A stretch of 64,000 nt of DNA from Effrenium voratum (taxonomy: Eukaryota > Sar > Dinophyceae > Suessiales > Symbiodiniaceae): contig CAUJNA010002890.1 in assembly GCA_963377175.1 (NCBI GenBank), forward strand, positions 1,062,010 to 1,126,009, in the 5' to 3' direction. The notes under the pieces were generated by a model. It saw only the letters and a program-made list of their open reading frames with translations, was not told the DNA's origin and did no database searches. Shown here piece after piece: positions 18,611 through 27,603 of this stretch (position 1 is the first letter of the stretch; every line of letters starts with the position of its first letter). The translations under genes were made by a program, and so were the position numbers.

Positions 18611-21600
18611 TTAGGACTTGTTCAAACTATAATGCCCGTATGGAAGGGAATAAAAGGCATCTTTATACCAGCGCTTATTTTCAAAATTACTCAAGCTCTG
18701 CTTAACTTGAGACATTGAGAATAATTGATGGTTGCGACTACGAATGAAATTGTATGTTATTTGATGCTTTTTGTTTTCATACAATGCTTGTTCATAACTT
18801 TGGTAAGTCAGTTCTTTCTTCACCTTATGTTTCACTACACCTTTTGATTTTTTATGTTCATCATCCTCACCATGTATTGCAAAAGCGTATGACTTGGGTT
18901 TGAGTGCTATGAATTTGGTAATTATCTTTGAAGAGCATTCATCTTTAAAATAACCGAGTTTTTTCTTATTTGTTTTGTCATGGCATGGATGTTCTACTGG
19001 ATAATCGCTAAAGTCCATATATTGGTTTAATTCTTTGAAGTCCTTGTAGATGTCCTCAGTGAATGTTTGAATTACATAACTATCAGTATCTGTATATACT
19101 AATTTGATATTTTCATTGTATTTTTTCTTAAGGACATCATAATAAAACTGATACATATGCAATTTACTTAAATCTAAAATCGTCATTCCTAAAAAGATTG
19201 GTTTATCCAGTTTCAGTTTTGCTTTAGTTTTCTCAACTCCTACGATATTTTCATTAATAATAAATCTATTTTTGAAAGTTGGATTATTCACGCACTTTTC
19301 ATATCTAACTTCGTTATCAACCAGTTCAAAGTCCATATGGTTTCGCTTGTCTTCCATAGTTTTACCATATACAGAATTATTCATCAGCTTATAGAGTTCT
19401 TTCTCAAAATCGCTTTTGGCTTCTTTCCTTTTACCAGTGTTGAAGTCAATCCACGGTTTCAACCATGCCCTCTGTTGAAATTTTATTATCCTATGGACTT
19501 TACCCATTTTCATTCCCATTTTCAAATAATACTGTAAAGTCTTAATATGAACCACATATTTTTCTTTATCCTTTAGATTTAATATTAACTTACTTGTTTT
19601 CTCGTCCTTGGGACTTTTACCATCATAATATATTTTGAAGACTTGCTTTTGATAATCGGAAAGCATATTCACATTTACATTCATTATTTCAGGCGCTAGT
19701 GGATAGTCAGAGTGGAAGTCGTGCAATGTTTCGGGATATTCCAAATCAACTTCCATAATATAACCGAACTCATCGTTTTCATTCCATTTTTCAACAATGG
19801 GAGTTTTCTTTGCCCACTTGATATTTTTTAGCGGTAACTTCTGGGACATTGCCAAACCATACAAGTTATTAGCATCCAAGTAACTAATATAATTTGATGG
19901 CTTGTTCTCATCATATGCTTCCCCCATATACTTATTATTTGCCACTGCTAATTTATGACTTACCTGACACATACCACCTCTCATTCCCTTTTCAACCATC
20001 TCAAACATTTCTTGGTCATGCAATTGTTCTATTTCAACACCAGTTTTTAGAAGCATCGCGTCCCATGCGAAATTTGGCAATGTGTAATAATGAGCGGGGT
20101 CTAAACCGTAGTATTCCATACACAAGTCTCTAAAGTTTTCAAATACATCGGTCAGTAGTAAAACATCAGTTCTTAAATACAAGTCGTGATACTGCCCGAG
20201 TGTTCTAATCCCGAAGTGCTTCCATACTTTCAGTGCCCTTTCATAATCTTTATCACTTACATGTTCTTCACTCAATTTACTGTAAAACGCTTCTTTCGGT
20301 GGTAAAGCCCTTTCCTTAAATCTTTCAAAATCATCAAAGTAGTCATAGGGATAAATACCCTTATCAGTCAATAAATCCAAATCTTCATCGGTTTTAACAT
20401 ACGGGTTTCTAACGCTATATCTGAAATTGTTCTTCCAATTCTCACGCTTTTTATCATCCTCATATTTACTCAACTTCACCAACTTATCCAACGAAGACGA
20501 TAAGAAACTGAAACTGTCCTTGAAACAAAGATTTTTAAAACCAAAGGTTATAAACTTTTCGCTGTTCTGAGCGATACATTCTATTTTAGAATTCTTGTTC
20601 AGTTCGTGAGCCTTGTTGATGATTAAGTGGGCATCGTAGTTTTTAAGATTATGAAGAAACACAGGGATTTTATAATATCTCATACTAAATCGTAGATTGC
20701 AGTCCTCGTGGGCGCATCCTCTATACTGCCCCGTAAAGTGGCAATGGTCCCAACACTTCTTTTCTCCTTCCTCAAATTTGTTTCCACAAATGAAGCAGTT
20801 AGTGGCATTATTGAAGTCCTCCCAGTCCTTCTCGGTTTCAATACGGTCTTTGTCCTCCTTCATTTTCTCCAAAACTTCCTCTCTGACTTTATTGATTTTC
20901 TCAACAAATTTATCCATACAATCCTGACCTCTGTATAAGTAAGGCTCACTACTTCCGGTTATAGCATTGACTACATTAATCATAAAACCACACGGACGAT
21001 GATTTTGATATGATGTAGTTTTAGCTTTTGCCGATTTGCTTTTAACATCAATTGGCACAGTTAAACATTCAAAGTCGGCATAGATTACGAATGGAGCTTT
21101 AAGTTTCTTGAAATGGTTTTTGAATTCTATTGTTTCACCTGCTTTTGGCATTTCTATTTTTTGACCCTCAACTGCTAGACATCCCTGTTCTTCGTGTTTC
21201 TTTAAAAGTTCTTCGGTCTTGAAACCATGTGAGCAGGTTCTACAGTGATACTTCTTCGCCTTCATCTTGTTAGTCTGACTACTCATTAACTTATCATAAT
21301 TTTTGATATAAGCGTAATGGGATTTAACATCATCAGTCAATTTAATCAAATCGATTTTGTGTTGTGCTTGTGGGTTGTTGCTTCTTTTGTATAATAAAAT
21401 AGTTTTACTATTCGTATCGGGGTTTATGTAATAAACATTGACCGATATGTGTTTGTTCTGTTCTTCAAATAGTTCAATCTCATCATTACCTACTGGAAAG
21501 TCTATTCCGTCCCATTTGATAAATTTGTCATCTACATATTTCTTATAATGATACATGTCGCAGGGATGGTCTTTTTTGTATAACTCATAAAATCCACATT

Positions 21601-22363
21601 GAACGGAATATTTAAAACATAAGTCGTCCTCATTTTTAATATTAATACAAGCCTTTTTGTTTGCCACCCAGTCGGGCAATGGAATAAAGGATGAACCACG
21701 GGTAGGATTGTACCTATCATAACTGATGACTAACTTTTCAACTTGACCAAGAACCAATCCCGACTGAATGTATTCGGTTATTTCAATTTGTGTCTCAATG
21801 TCGTGCCCAATGTTGTTTAAGACGGTGTTCAACTCATCGGGATTATGAATATTGTATCTTCTGCTTCTTAACCGCCTTTGAATAAGTTCGTTGGCGGGAT
21901 TTTTGAATGATAAATCGGTTTCCACGATTATTTTCATGTTCGGGTTTCTGTTCAGGAATTCGGCCAGTCGTTGCTTCTGGTATTTTAAGTAGGATAAACC
22001 TTTCATCCCCTTTAATCTTATATCACTTACCGAGTAGGTGTTGGCGTATCCCTTGAACGCTTGTTGCTCGTCTGTGATTTTGGACTTGAAACGCTTGACA
22101 TAATCCTGTAAGGGTCTGCCTCTCGTTAGTTTTAGATAATTAGCACCTTTCATTAAAAGGCCATGCTTTCTATATCCGTCACTCCTCGCCACTTCCTTGA
22201 GTTTCGTGTTCAATACGTTTGAAACTGGTTTGTTCTTATCATATCTGTAGGTCTTATCACCTATTTTGAGTTTTTGTGTTTGCCTCCCTTCTTTTTGTAT
22301 TAGTTCGCCTTGTTGGCTGTTTAAAATGAAATCTATGATTTTATTTTCTGACATGGTAACCAT
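18611..22363 (-). CDS. polB: Protein-primed-type family B DNA polymerase (PolB)
   Basis: The 1250-aa polymerase would copy the linear viral genome from its terminal repeats. A C2H2-like finger (CRTC...H...C, about 373-395) precedes Exo I (IYADFE, about 427). Next comes a CFICG...WDHCHFTGQYRG...C..CN module (about 523-556) resembling endonuclease VII/HNH zinc sites found in Polinton polymerases. Exo II (NLKNYDAH, about 572) and Exo III (YLRTDVLLLTDVFE, about 729) follow. Polymerase motif A is SYLDANNLYGLAM, motif B LMNNSVYGKTM and motif C YTDTDSYV (about 1090). All catalytic acidic residues are present and no break is seen. The 280-residue N-terminal region may hold the terminal-protein function; inference. 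An early-type promoter motif lies just upstream. Confidence 0.97.
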   Translation of the reverse strand: MVTMSENKIIDFILNSQQGELIQKEGRQTQKLKIGDKTYRYDKNKPVSNVLNTKLKEVARSDGYRKHGLLMKGANYLKLTRGRPLQDYVKRFKSKITDEQQAFKGYANTYSVSDIRLKGMKGLSYLKYQKQRLAEFLNRNPNMKIIVETDLSFKNPANELIQRRLRSRRYNIHNPDELNTVLNNIGHDIETQIEITEYIQSGLVLGQVEKLVISYDRYNPTRGSSFIPLPDWVANKKACINIKNEDDLCFKYSVQCGFYELYKKDHPCDMYHYKKYVDDKFIKWDGIDFPVGNDEIELFEEQNKHISVNVYYINPDTNSKTILLYKRSNNPQAQHKIDLIKLTDDVKSHYAYIKNYDKLMSSQTNKMKAKKYHCRTCSHGFKTEELLKKHEEQGCLAVEGQKIEMPKAGETIEFKNHFKKLKAPFVIYADFECLTVPIDVKSKSAKAKTTSYQNHRPCGFMINVVNAITGSSEPYLYRGQDCMDKFVEKINKVREEVLEKMKEDKDRIETEKDWEDFNNATNCFICGNKFEEGEKKCWDHCHFTGQYRGCAHEDCNLRFSMRYYKIPVFLHNLKNYDAHLIINKAHELNKNSKIECIAQNSEKFITFGFKNLCFKDSFSFLSSSLDKLVKLSKYEDDKKRENWKNNFRYSVRNPYVKTDEDLDLLTDKGIYPYDYFDDFERFKERALPPKEAFYSKLSEEHVSDKDYERALKVWKHFGIRTLGQYHDLYLRTDVLLLTDVFENFRDLCMEYYGLDPAHYYTLPNFAWDAMLLKTGVEIEQLHDQEMFEMVEKGMRGGMCQVSHKLAVANNKYMGEAYDENKPSNYISYLDANNLYGLAMSQKLPLKNIKWAKKTPIVEKWNENDEFGYIMEVDLEYPETLHDFHSDYPLAPEIMNVNVNMLSDYQKQVFKIYYDGKSPKDEKTSKLILNLKDKEKYVVHIKTLQYYLKMGMKMGKVHRIIKFQQRAWLKPWIDFNTGKRKEAKSDFEKELYKLMNNSVYGKTMEDKRNHMDFELVDNEVRYEKCVNNPTFKNRFIINENIVGVEKTKAKLKLDKPIFLGMTILDLSKLHMYQFYYDVLKKKYNENIKLVYTDTDSYVIQTFTEDIYKDFKELNQYMDFSDYPVEHPCHDKTNKKKLGYFKDECSSKIITKFIALKPKSYAFAIHGEDDEHKKSKGVVKHKVKKELTYQSYEQALYENKKHQITYNFIRSRNHQLFSMSQVKQSLSNFENKRWYKDAFYSLPYGHYSLNKS

Positions 22364-22412
22364 AATACTATACTCTATATAATATAAGGTATTTTCTCTT
22401 TAAGTAGTTTTT
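22364..22412 (-). promoter_or_regulatory. Early-type promoter of polB
   Basis: AAACTACTTAAAGAGAAAAT on the minus strand is followed by ACCTTATATTATATAG and then the ATG. C-rich words (CAACCCC) lie upstream, as in the terminal modules. Confidence 0.7.
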
Positions 22413-22511
22413 CGGGCTGGGGTTGACTGTTGGAGAAAATGGGTTTCGGGTTGAGAATGAACGCATTAATCTCATTAAGTGTTTTTAATAAGATGAATGA
22501 TTATTATTTTT

Positions 22512-22835
22512 TCATAATGTGCATTGTCGCGAAGCTTGCGAACAAATTTTAGATTTCTTGTGTTTAGATAAATTTGATTTGCTTGATATCGTCCTTCCGC
22601 AGTCCTCACAAGTGTAAGACTGTTTTAGGTTATTGTTGTAGTAATTCTGGTGGTAGTTCTTCTGGTCGTCCCTCCATCTCACGGGTTGCTCATTGCCATC
22701 GCTCGAAGTCTGGTTCTGTTCGCTTATCATCTGTAAGACTAAGTCGTTTTCTGCTTTCATCAGTTCAACCATCATATCAAATTCATCATTCGTTATTCTC
22801 TGTTTACTATTACCGTTAATAAAAATTCCTGTCAT
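22512..22835 (-). CDS. Small C2H2 zinc-finger protein
   Basis: A 107-aa protein with one classic C2H2 finger near the C-terminus (CEDCGRTISSKSNLSKHKKS then KIC, about 77-99). The N-terminal half is acidic and glutamine/asparagine-rich. The gene has its own early-type promoter motif (22857-22870 on +), directly after the stop of the next upstream gene. A DNA-binding regulator of viral transcription is a reasonable inference. Confidence 0.75.
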   Translation of the reverse strand: MTGIFINGNSKQRITNDEFDMMVELMKAENDLVLQMISEQNQTSSDGNEQPVRWRDDQKNYHQNYYNNNLKQSYTCEDCGRTISSKSNLSKHKKSKICSQASRQCTL

Positions 22836-22872
22836 TTTACTATATTAGGGCGTTTTGTCTTTAAGTAGTTTT
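22836..22872 (-). promoter_or_regulatory. Early-type promoter of the zinc-finger gene
   Basis: AAACTACTTAAAGACAAAAC on the minus strand, then CCCTAATATAGTAAAATG. Unlike the other copies it has no C-rich block upstream, because the neighbouring gene ends there. Confidence 0.65.
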
Positions 22873-23750
22873 TATTTTTTCTTCTTACCTCGGCTACTTT
22901 TTGTATTTGTGCTTTCTGGGCTTCTACTCCTGCTTCTTGTTTCCATTTGTTCCCTCGTCCATTCACTACCTCTAGCTATTTCTTGGGGTGAGTTGCTCCT
23001 GCTTCTTGTTTCTAATTGTCTTCTGTTCATTTGATTACCTCTTGCTCTTTCTTCTGGTGAGTGGCTTCTGCTTCTTGCTTCTACCTGTCGTCTTGACCAG
23101 AATGATGTCCTCGGTTGTTCTTCTTCCTGTTCCCTTGATTGTTCTGATGGTGTGGATGTCTTCTTGTCACGCTTGAATAGTTCAAATACGCTCTTGTCTT
23201 CTCCACCTAAAAATATGTTTCTTAACGATTTTATTTCTCGGCTTTCCTCTTTCTTCTCTTCCTCTTTCACGGTTGATGCTGACGATGATGACGTTAAATG
23301 AAGACTTTGTAAATCTTCCTGCTTTTCATCAGACTGTTTTAAATCAGTATCTTTTACATCGGTTGGTTCATCTGACTTTTTCTTTTCTTCAGTCCTACCT
23401 GAAATTGCATTACTATAAATTTCATCAGTAAAATCTTTTGCTATATATCGTGTTGTTTGCGCGTCTGCTTCGTTGTTTTCATAAAACTGTGATGATGGCG
23501 CTACTTCATCAAACATATCAGGGAACAATTCGTGTTGAAGAACTTGTTCATCAGTTTGAACCCTAGCATTCAACCGTAGTCTCCTATCGTATTTTGAAAG
23601 GTCAAAATCGTCAAAATCTATATTGTTGATTGACAAGTCAATTACCTGTCTTTCGGGGATGATTTCAATTTTTAATCTGTGCGTCATCGCTTCCTTTAGC
23701 ATTTCTTCAAAAGTAGGGCGTCGGCGTAATCCATAATATTTATCAGTCAT
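22872..23750 (-). CDS. RS-repeat protein with RPTFEEMLKEA motif
   Basis: A 292-aa protein of unknown function. Residues about 9-20 (RRRPTFEEMLKEAM) resemble the start of the next upstream gene (RPSYDELLKETL), suggesting a shared interaction peptide. The middle is acidic and serine-rich. The C-terminus carries three related units of the type RRQLETRSRSNSPQEIARG, then ends in KSSRGKKKK. RS/SP-rich tails bind nucleic acid and are targets of SR-protein kinases; similar basic tails condense DNA in virions. It starts after a TATATAAT-like box, so a late or virion role is inferred. Confidence 0.75.
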   Translation of the reverse strand: MTDKYYGLRRRPTFEEMLKEAMTHRLKIEIIPERQVIDLSINNIDFDDFDLSKYDRRLRLNARVQTDEQVLQHELFPDMFDEVAPSSQFYENNEADAQTTRYIAKDFTDEIYSNAISGRTEEKKKSDEPTDVKDTDLKQSDEKQEDLQSLHLTSSSSASTVKEEEKKEESREIKSLRNIFLGGEDKSVFELFKRDKKTSTPSEQSREQEEEQPRTSFWSRRQVEARSRSHSPEERARGNQMNRRQLETRSRSNSPQEIARGSEWTREQMETRSRSRSPESTNTKSSRGKKKK

Positions 23751-23770
23751 ATTAAATATTATATATTTTA

Positions 23771-24694
23771 TTAAACTTCCGCTGGTATTTCTTTAAATGA
23801 ACCATCCATCACGGTTGGACTATCTTCTTTTTCCTTAGGTCGTGGGTGGAAAACTGAGTAATACACTTTATCATTGTAAAACCTTACTAATTTCAATCTG
23901 TGTTCCTTCTTGATAAAATCACCATCGCTATTAATTAAAGCATTATATAACTCAGTGAATTCTTCATGAACACTGTCTTTAATCTTTCTAAATCCTTTCA
24001 GTTTGTCCATGACTGTTTTCATCTCTTCTGGTCTGCTTGCAAGATAAGCGGGTGTTAGTTCAGACGCTCTTTTCTTAAACTCGTTGTAACCATAAGCGTC
24101 TTCTGCTTTTGATTCTACTTCAACAACTGGGTCGTCTTCTCGTTCATCTTCTTCTTCGCCTTCCTCTAATGGTTCTAATTCTGGCATTTCATCAGCGGAC
24201 ACCATTGAATGAACTTCTACACCGGCAGGATATGAACTCTTTGAAACAGCGCTTGCCATTTCTTCGTGTTGTTCTCTCCAAAGTCTCATTTTTTCTGCAA
24301 GTTCTTCTTTCTGTTTCTGTGCTTCCGTTAGTCCTTCTTGAATGAAAGACTGGTGTTGTTTCAGTGTGTCAGCAAGTTTCAATTCATCATTAAGTTTAGC
24401 TCTTACACTACCATCGTCCGACATTGCTCCTTTCATAACTTCTCCTCTCCGGTCTAGTTCTTGTTTCTTTTGAATGTCTAAGACGTCCTTATTATCAAAC
24501 TGACTACCGTATTGGTTTAATCTGTATCTTGTCGCTTTTCTGTCTATCACATTTTCAATTGATGGACGGTTCTCATCTCCTACTAATGTTTCTTTCAATA
24601 ATTCATCATAAGAAGGTCTCAAATGTAATTGTGATTTCAATGAACCTACTTTTACCGGTCCTACTGTATTCAATCTACTAATTGATTTAATCAT
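23771..24694 (-). CDS. Helical virion-type protein of unknown function
   Basis: A 307-aa protein with an early RPSYDELLKETL motif (about 27-38) shared with the gene at 22872. A long charged helical region follows (KLADTLKQHQSFIQEG, then EAQKQKEELAEKMRLWREQ), with coiled-coil character. Then comes an acidic stretch (EEGEEEDEREDD, about 177-188). The start follows AATTAATATACT directly, a late-type arrangement. It lies in a minus-strand run with the genes at 24722, 25085 and the penton gene, so a structural or core role is likely, but nothing in the sequence proves it. Confidence 0.7.
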   Translation of the reverse strand: MIKSISRLNTVGPVKVGSLKSQLHLRPSYDELLKETLVGDENRPSIENVIDRKATRYRLNQYGSQFDNKDVLDIQKKQELDRRGEVMKGAMSDDGSVRAKLNDELKLADTLKQHQSFIQEGLTEAQKQKEELAEKMRLWREQHEEMASAVSKSSYPAGVEVHSMVSADEMPELEPLEEGEEEDEREDDPVVEVESKAEDAYGYNEFKKRASELTPAYLASRPEEMKTVMDKLKGFRKIKDSVHEEFTELYNALINSDGDFIKKEHRLKLVRFYNDKVYYSVFHPRPKEKEDSPTVMDGSFKEIPAEV

Positions 24695-24721
24695 AGTATA
24701 TTAATTATTTAGAAAAATAAA

Positions 24722-25054
24722 TTAATCAGAGATATTCTTAATCATTTCTTCTAAATGCTTCTTTCTTACAGTTAGTTGTTCCTTCGTTTGTATTCCATCT
24801 GGTGACCGTGTGTTGTCTAATATGTTTCTTATTCTGTCTAATTCCTTTCTGTAACTTTCGGTTCTGTTGCTTTCAGCTAAATCATTTCTATATTTTATTA
24901 ATGCTCCCTGTGATTGTCTCGCTTCCAGCGTGTCCTTCAACTGTTTAAAATAATTCATTCTTGAAGCAACTCCCCATAAATCTGAAACATTATAATGACG
25001 TTCTACTTGTGGCGCCCTTTTAAATTCTACATTTCTATGACTTCTCATAAGCAT
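24722..25054 (-). CDS. Small helical protein, unknown
   Basis: A 110-aa basic protein, helix-rich (NYFKQLKDTLEARQSQGALI, then ESYRKELDRIRNILDN). The start follows TATATTAATC. It is one of the cluster of small genes between polymerase and penton genes. No family recognised. Confidence 0.7.
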   Translation of the reverse strand: MLMRSHRNVEFKRAPQVERHYNVSDLWGVASRMNYFKQLKDTLEARQSQGALIKYRNDLAESNRTESYRKELDRIRNILDNTRSPDGIQTKEQLTVRKKHLEEMIKNISD

Positions 25055-25084
25055 GATTAATATATATTATAATTAGATTATTAT

Positions 25085-25579
25085 TTAAAACATTGATGAA
25101 GATAATTTGTTTATTTTTTCTTGTTTATCTTGTTTTTTCTTTTGTTTAAGTTCTTCATAATGTTGGCTTAATAGTTCTGTTGCCGTGGGTTTCTTAATAG
25201 TTTCTTTAATCACTTCTTGTTTAATCTCATTCTTAATTTCTTCTTTTACTTCTGGTTTTATCTTTCTAATATTCTTTTGTGGATTGACTGGGAGCATCTC
25301 GGTTTTTGCCCCTTTACAATTTTTAGGATGTGAGTGTCTCAAACTTTTCAATGTCATCTTTTTAGAGCATTGTTCACATTCTACTAATTCAACTTCTTTT
25401 TTAGTTCTTGGTAATGCTTTTGCTTTCGCTTTTGGTTCAGGAATGACTTCTTCAGGTTTAACTTCTTCTGGCGTTGGTTCTTCATTAACTGTTTCATTTT
25501 GTTCAACGACTTCATTATTAACAGGTGCTTCTTCTGTTTTAGTTTCATTATTAACATCTACTACCTCAATACTTGACAT
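25085..25579 (-). CDS. Acidic protein with central C2HC-type finger
   Basis: A 164-aa protein. The N-terminal 45 residues are very acidic and proline/glutamate-rich (TPEEVKPEEVIPEPKAKAKA). The centre has CEQCSKKMTLKSLRHSHPKN followed by C, a possible zinc site. The C-terminus is lysine-rich and helical (KQKKKQDKQEK). The ATG directly follows a TATATTATATG-like box within a long palindrome. Function unknown; the layout suggests a nucleic-acid-binding protein. Confidence 0.72.
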   Translation of the reverse strand: MSSIEVVDVNNETKTEEAPVNNEVVEQNETVNEEPTPEEVKPEEVIPEPKAKAKALPRTKKEVELVECEQCSKKMTLKSLRHSHPKNCKGAKTEMLPVNPQKNIRKIKPEVKEEIKNEIKQEVIKETIKKPTATELLSQHYEELKQKKKQDKQEKINKLSSSMF

Positions 25580-25580
25580 A

Positions 25581-25620
25581 TAATATATATAGATTTTCCA
25601 TATGGAAAATCTATATATTA
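25581..25620. terminator. Long palindrome between penton gene and the next gene
   Basis: Arms TATATAGATTTTCCATA and TATGGAAAATCTATATA form an almost perfect palindrome in the 42-bp gap. It may be the 3' end signal of the penton mRNA, a late promoter for the gene at 25085, or both; the sequence shows only the symmetry. Confidence 0.55.
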
Positions 25621-25621
25621 T

Positions 25622-26476
25622 TTAAATAATATCGCTTTTTACAAATAATAATGACAGGGATACATTTACCCCATTTAAATTAATTTCATTTCCTAATGAA
25701 TTACTAATCCAAAAATCTAATTGTTTAAAGCTTCTATTTGATACATCCAAGTAATCCAGAGGGTTTAATTCCGAATCAAAGACAATTCCCGCGTGTGGTG
25801 CTGTGACTGGTACTTTCTTAACAACTGTGCTATCACCGGTTCTTAAATTTACTTGATTATAATTAGACAATTGAGAAGAATGAATATAAATATTTCTAAT
25901 GGGTTGAAGATTAACGAAACCAGAAACATAAGGATTATTATATTGATAAACTACCATTTGATAATTTCCTAAAACTTCATTAGCAGATTGCAAGTTATTA
26001 GCATCAAAAGTTCCATTCCATATATAATCCGCATATGTTAGTTTCATTTGTTCATCAGTTAACACAGCGAACTTTCTATCGGCATAGTTTGAATAAATTG
26101 TTATTTTATTAGTTTTAACACTGTAAGTAACTTCATAAGTATTTGAGAAATTAGTATTATCTACAACACCATTTATTTTTGACTTTAATTCTGTCGCTAG
26201 TTCTGTGCCAGTATATACTCCTTCGTCCAATTGTAACGCTAAATAATGGACATTTGTGTTATCTTCATCTGGAACTAGTGGAGAAGAATAAAAGTATAAT
26301 ATATTATTTAATCCTGACTGAATTGAATACCACGAGTTAGGTAATGTTACTTCGTGAATGTAGCAATGAACTCCATTGTCTGTTTGTAATGTTTCCGGCA
26401 ATTCAACTCTAAAATTTGATGATGAACCGCTAATTCTATGAGCACTGTCAATATAGACCTTCTTATATGTGAGCAT
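25622..26476 (-). CDS. Penton-like minor capsid protein
   Basis: A 284-aa protein starting KKVYIDSAHRISGSSSNFRV then ELPETL. This is the beginning typical of Polinton, PLV and virophage pentons (V-x-I-D-S...R...G-S-S-S-x-F), followed by the family's Y-I-H-E-V-T-L-P-N-S-W-Y strand. A later LDEGVYTGTELATELKSKI helix is also usual. The single jelly-roll protein would form pentameric vertices of the capsid. The frame is intact, unlike the major capsid gene that lies 1.1 kb away on the other strand. The start lies in an ATTAATTAATTGAG context. Confidence 0.8.
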   Translation of the reverse strand: MLTYKKVYIDSAHRISGSSSNFRVELPETLQTDNGVHCYIHEVTLPNSWYSIQSGLNNILYFYSSPLVPDEDNTNVHYLALQLDEGVYTGTELATELKSKINGVVDNTNFSNTYEVTYSVKTNKITIYSNYADRKFAVLTDEQMKLTYADYIWNGTFDANNLQSANEVLGNYQMVVYQYNNPYVSGFVNLQPIRNIYIHSSQLSNYNQVNLRTGDSTVVKKVPVTAPHAGIVFDSELNPLDYLDVSNRSFKQLDFWISNSLGNEINLNGVNVSLSLLFVKSDII

Positions 26477-26515
26477 TATTAATTAATTGAGAAATTAATT
26501 TATAACTTTAATTAT

Positions 26516-27176
26516 ATGATTAATAATAAAAAGTTAATTTATGAAATGAAGCATGGGAAAATTAAACATTATCAACCTTATAAGAAAACAACTAAAATAA
26601 CTGATGTTATGAAGCAAACTGACAAAATATTAAATAGTTATTATCCTAATTCAAATTTAACTGATGCACAAGGCTTAAGTAGAGCATATGGCAATGGTAA
26701 CGGTTTTTATATTGATGGTGATAAAATGTATGTAAGCAGGAACATTTGGAAAAGGAACGTTTGGAGGTGCTGTTAATGACATTCTGGCAGATGTAGGACT
26801 TCCCTTTAAAATGACTAAATATTCACAACGATATAAAGACACATCAACAGCATTGGATGAAAACAATGAAGTTAAACATCTTATAACACATAGTCTCGGT
26901 TCAAGTGTAGGGGCACAGATAACAAAAGATTATCCTGAAAGAGAATTAACTCTAACCACTTATGGAGCGCCGTTTATATCACGAAGGTCTAAAATTACCG
27001 ATGATTACATTAATTTTAGAAGTATCTTAGACCCTGTCAGTATTGCTGACCGTGGTGCTATAACTGTTTATACTGGTTCATTAAATCCATATACTAACCA
27101 CGATTACATAACTGGATACGGAGACCAAGGTAAAGATGTTTCAAGAAGCAATGAACCGGTAAAGGAGATATTATAA
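26516..27176 (+). pseudogene. Class 3 lipase-like gene, frameshifted
   Basis: Two frames form one gene. The first (from 26516) has helices and an FYIDGDKMYV strand; the second (to 27176) has THSLGSSVGAQI, the serine nucleophile elbow of class 3 lipases. It then has SILDPVSIADRG (a D-P-V aspartate-like site) and NPYTNHDYITGYG (candidate histidine). One extra A at about 26735 shifts the frame; the first frame then meets TAA at 26774. The protein would act on lipid or ester substrates, for example during virion entry or egress. Programmed frameshifting is an alternative, but no slippery heptamer is evident. Confidence 0.75.
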
Positions 27177-27194
27177 ATAATCTAAATTATATTA

Positions 27195-27449
27195 ATGATA
27201 CAACATAAGAAATATGACAATGAAACAACAGATGATATGATTAAGAATCAAAATAAAAAGTATAAGAAAAGTACATATGAAGAAATTAGAGAATTAGTAA
27301 TGGAGAAAGACGCTTCGGCAAGAAGCCTCGCGAGCATTCGCGACAAAGGGAATAATCCAGTTGAAGATAAGATTAAGAAAAAGAAAATGAAAATATTTAA
27401 AAATAATAATTCTAATCAAAAGGATTACACTAAATTATTCAATTTGTAA
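27195..27449 (+). CDS. Small basic protein, unknown
   Basis: An 84-aa protein, lysine/asparagine-rich, with ATG 18 bp after the lipase stop. It contains EEIRELVMEKDASARSLASI and ends KKKKMKIFKNNN then YTKLFNL. The central codons (27305-27350) are markedly more GC-rich than the rest. No family recognised. Confidence 0.6.
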   Translation: MIQHKKYDNETTDDMIKNQNKKYKKSTYEEIRELVMEKDASARSLASIRDKGNNPVEDKIKKKKMKIFKNNNSNQKDYTKLFNL

Positions 27450-27600
27450 AAAAATAATAATATTTTTTTTTAGAAATTAATGAAATTACAATTTCATCAA
27501 TTTGTAAAACATAATTATTAATTATGTTTTAGAAATTAATAAATGTATAAATTTATCAATTTAGTTTAGTTTAAATTATTTCTAAATTAAATTATATATA
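27450..27600. terminator. AT-rich gap with hairpins before the capsid gene
   Basis: Two symmetric words stand out: ATGAAATTACAATTTCAT and AAAACATAATTATTAATTAT followed by GTTTT. They probably end upstream transcripts. The gap closes with TATATATAGCA directly before the capsid ATG, a late-type promoter. Confidence 0.45.
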
Positions 27601-27603
27601 GCA

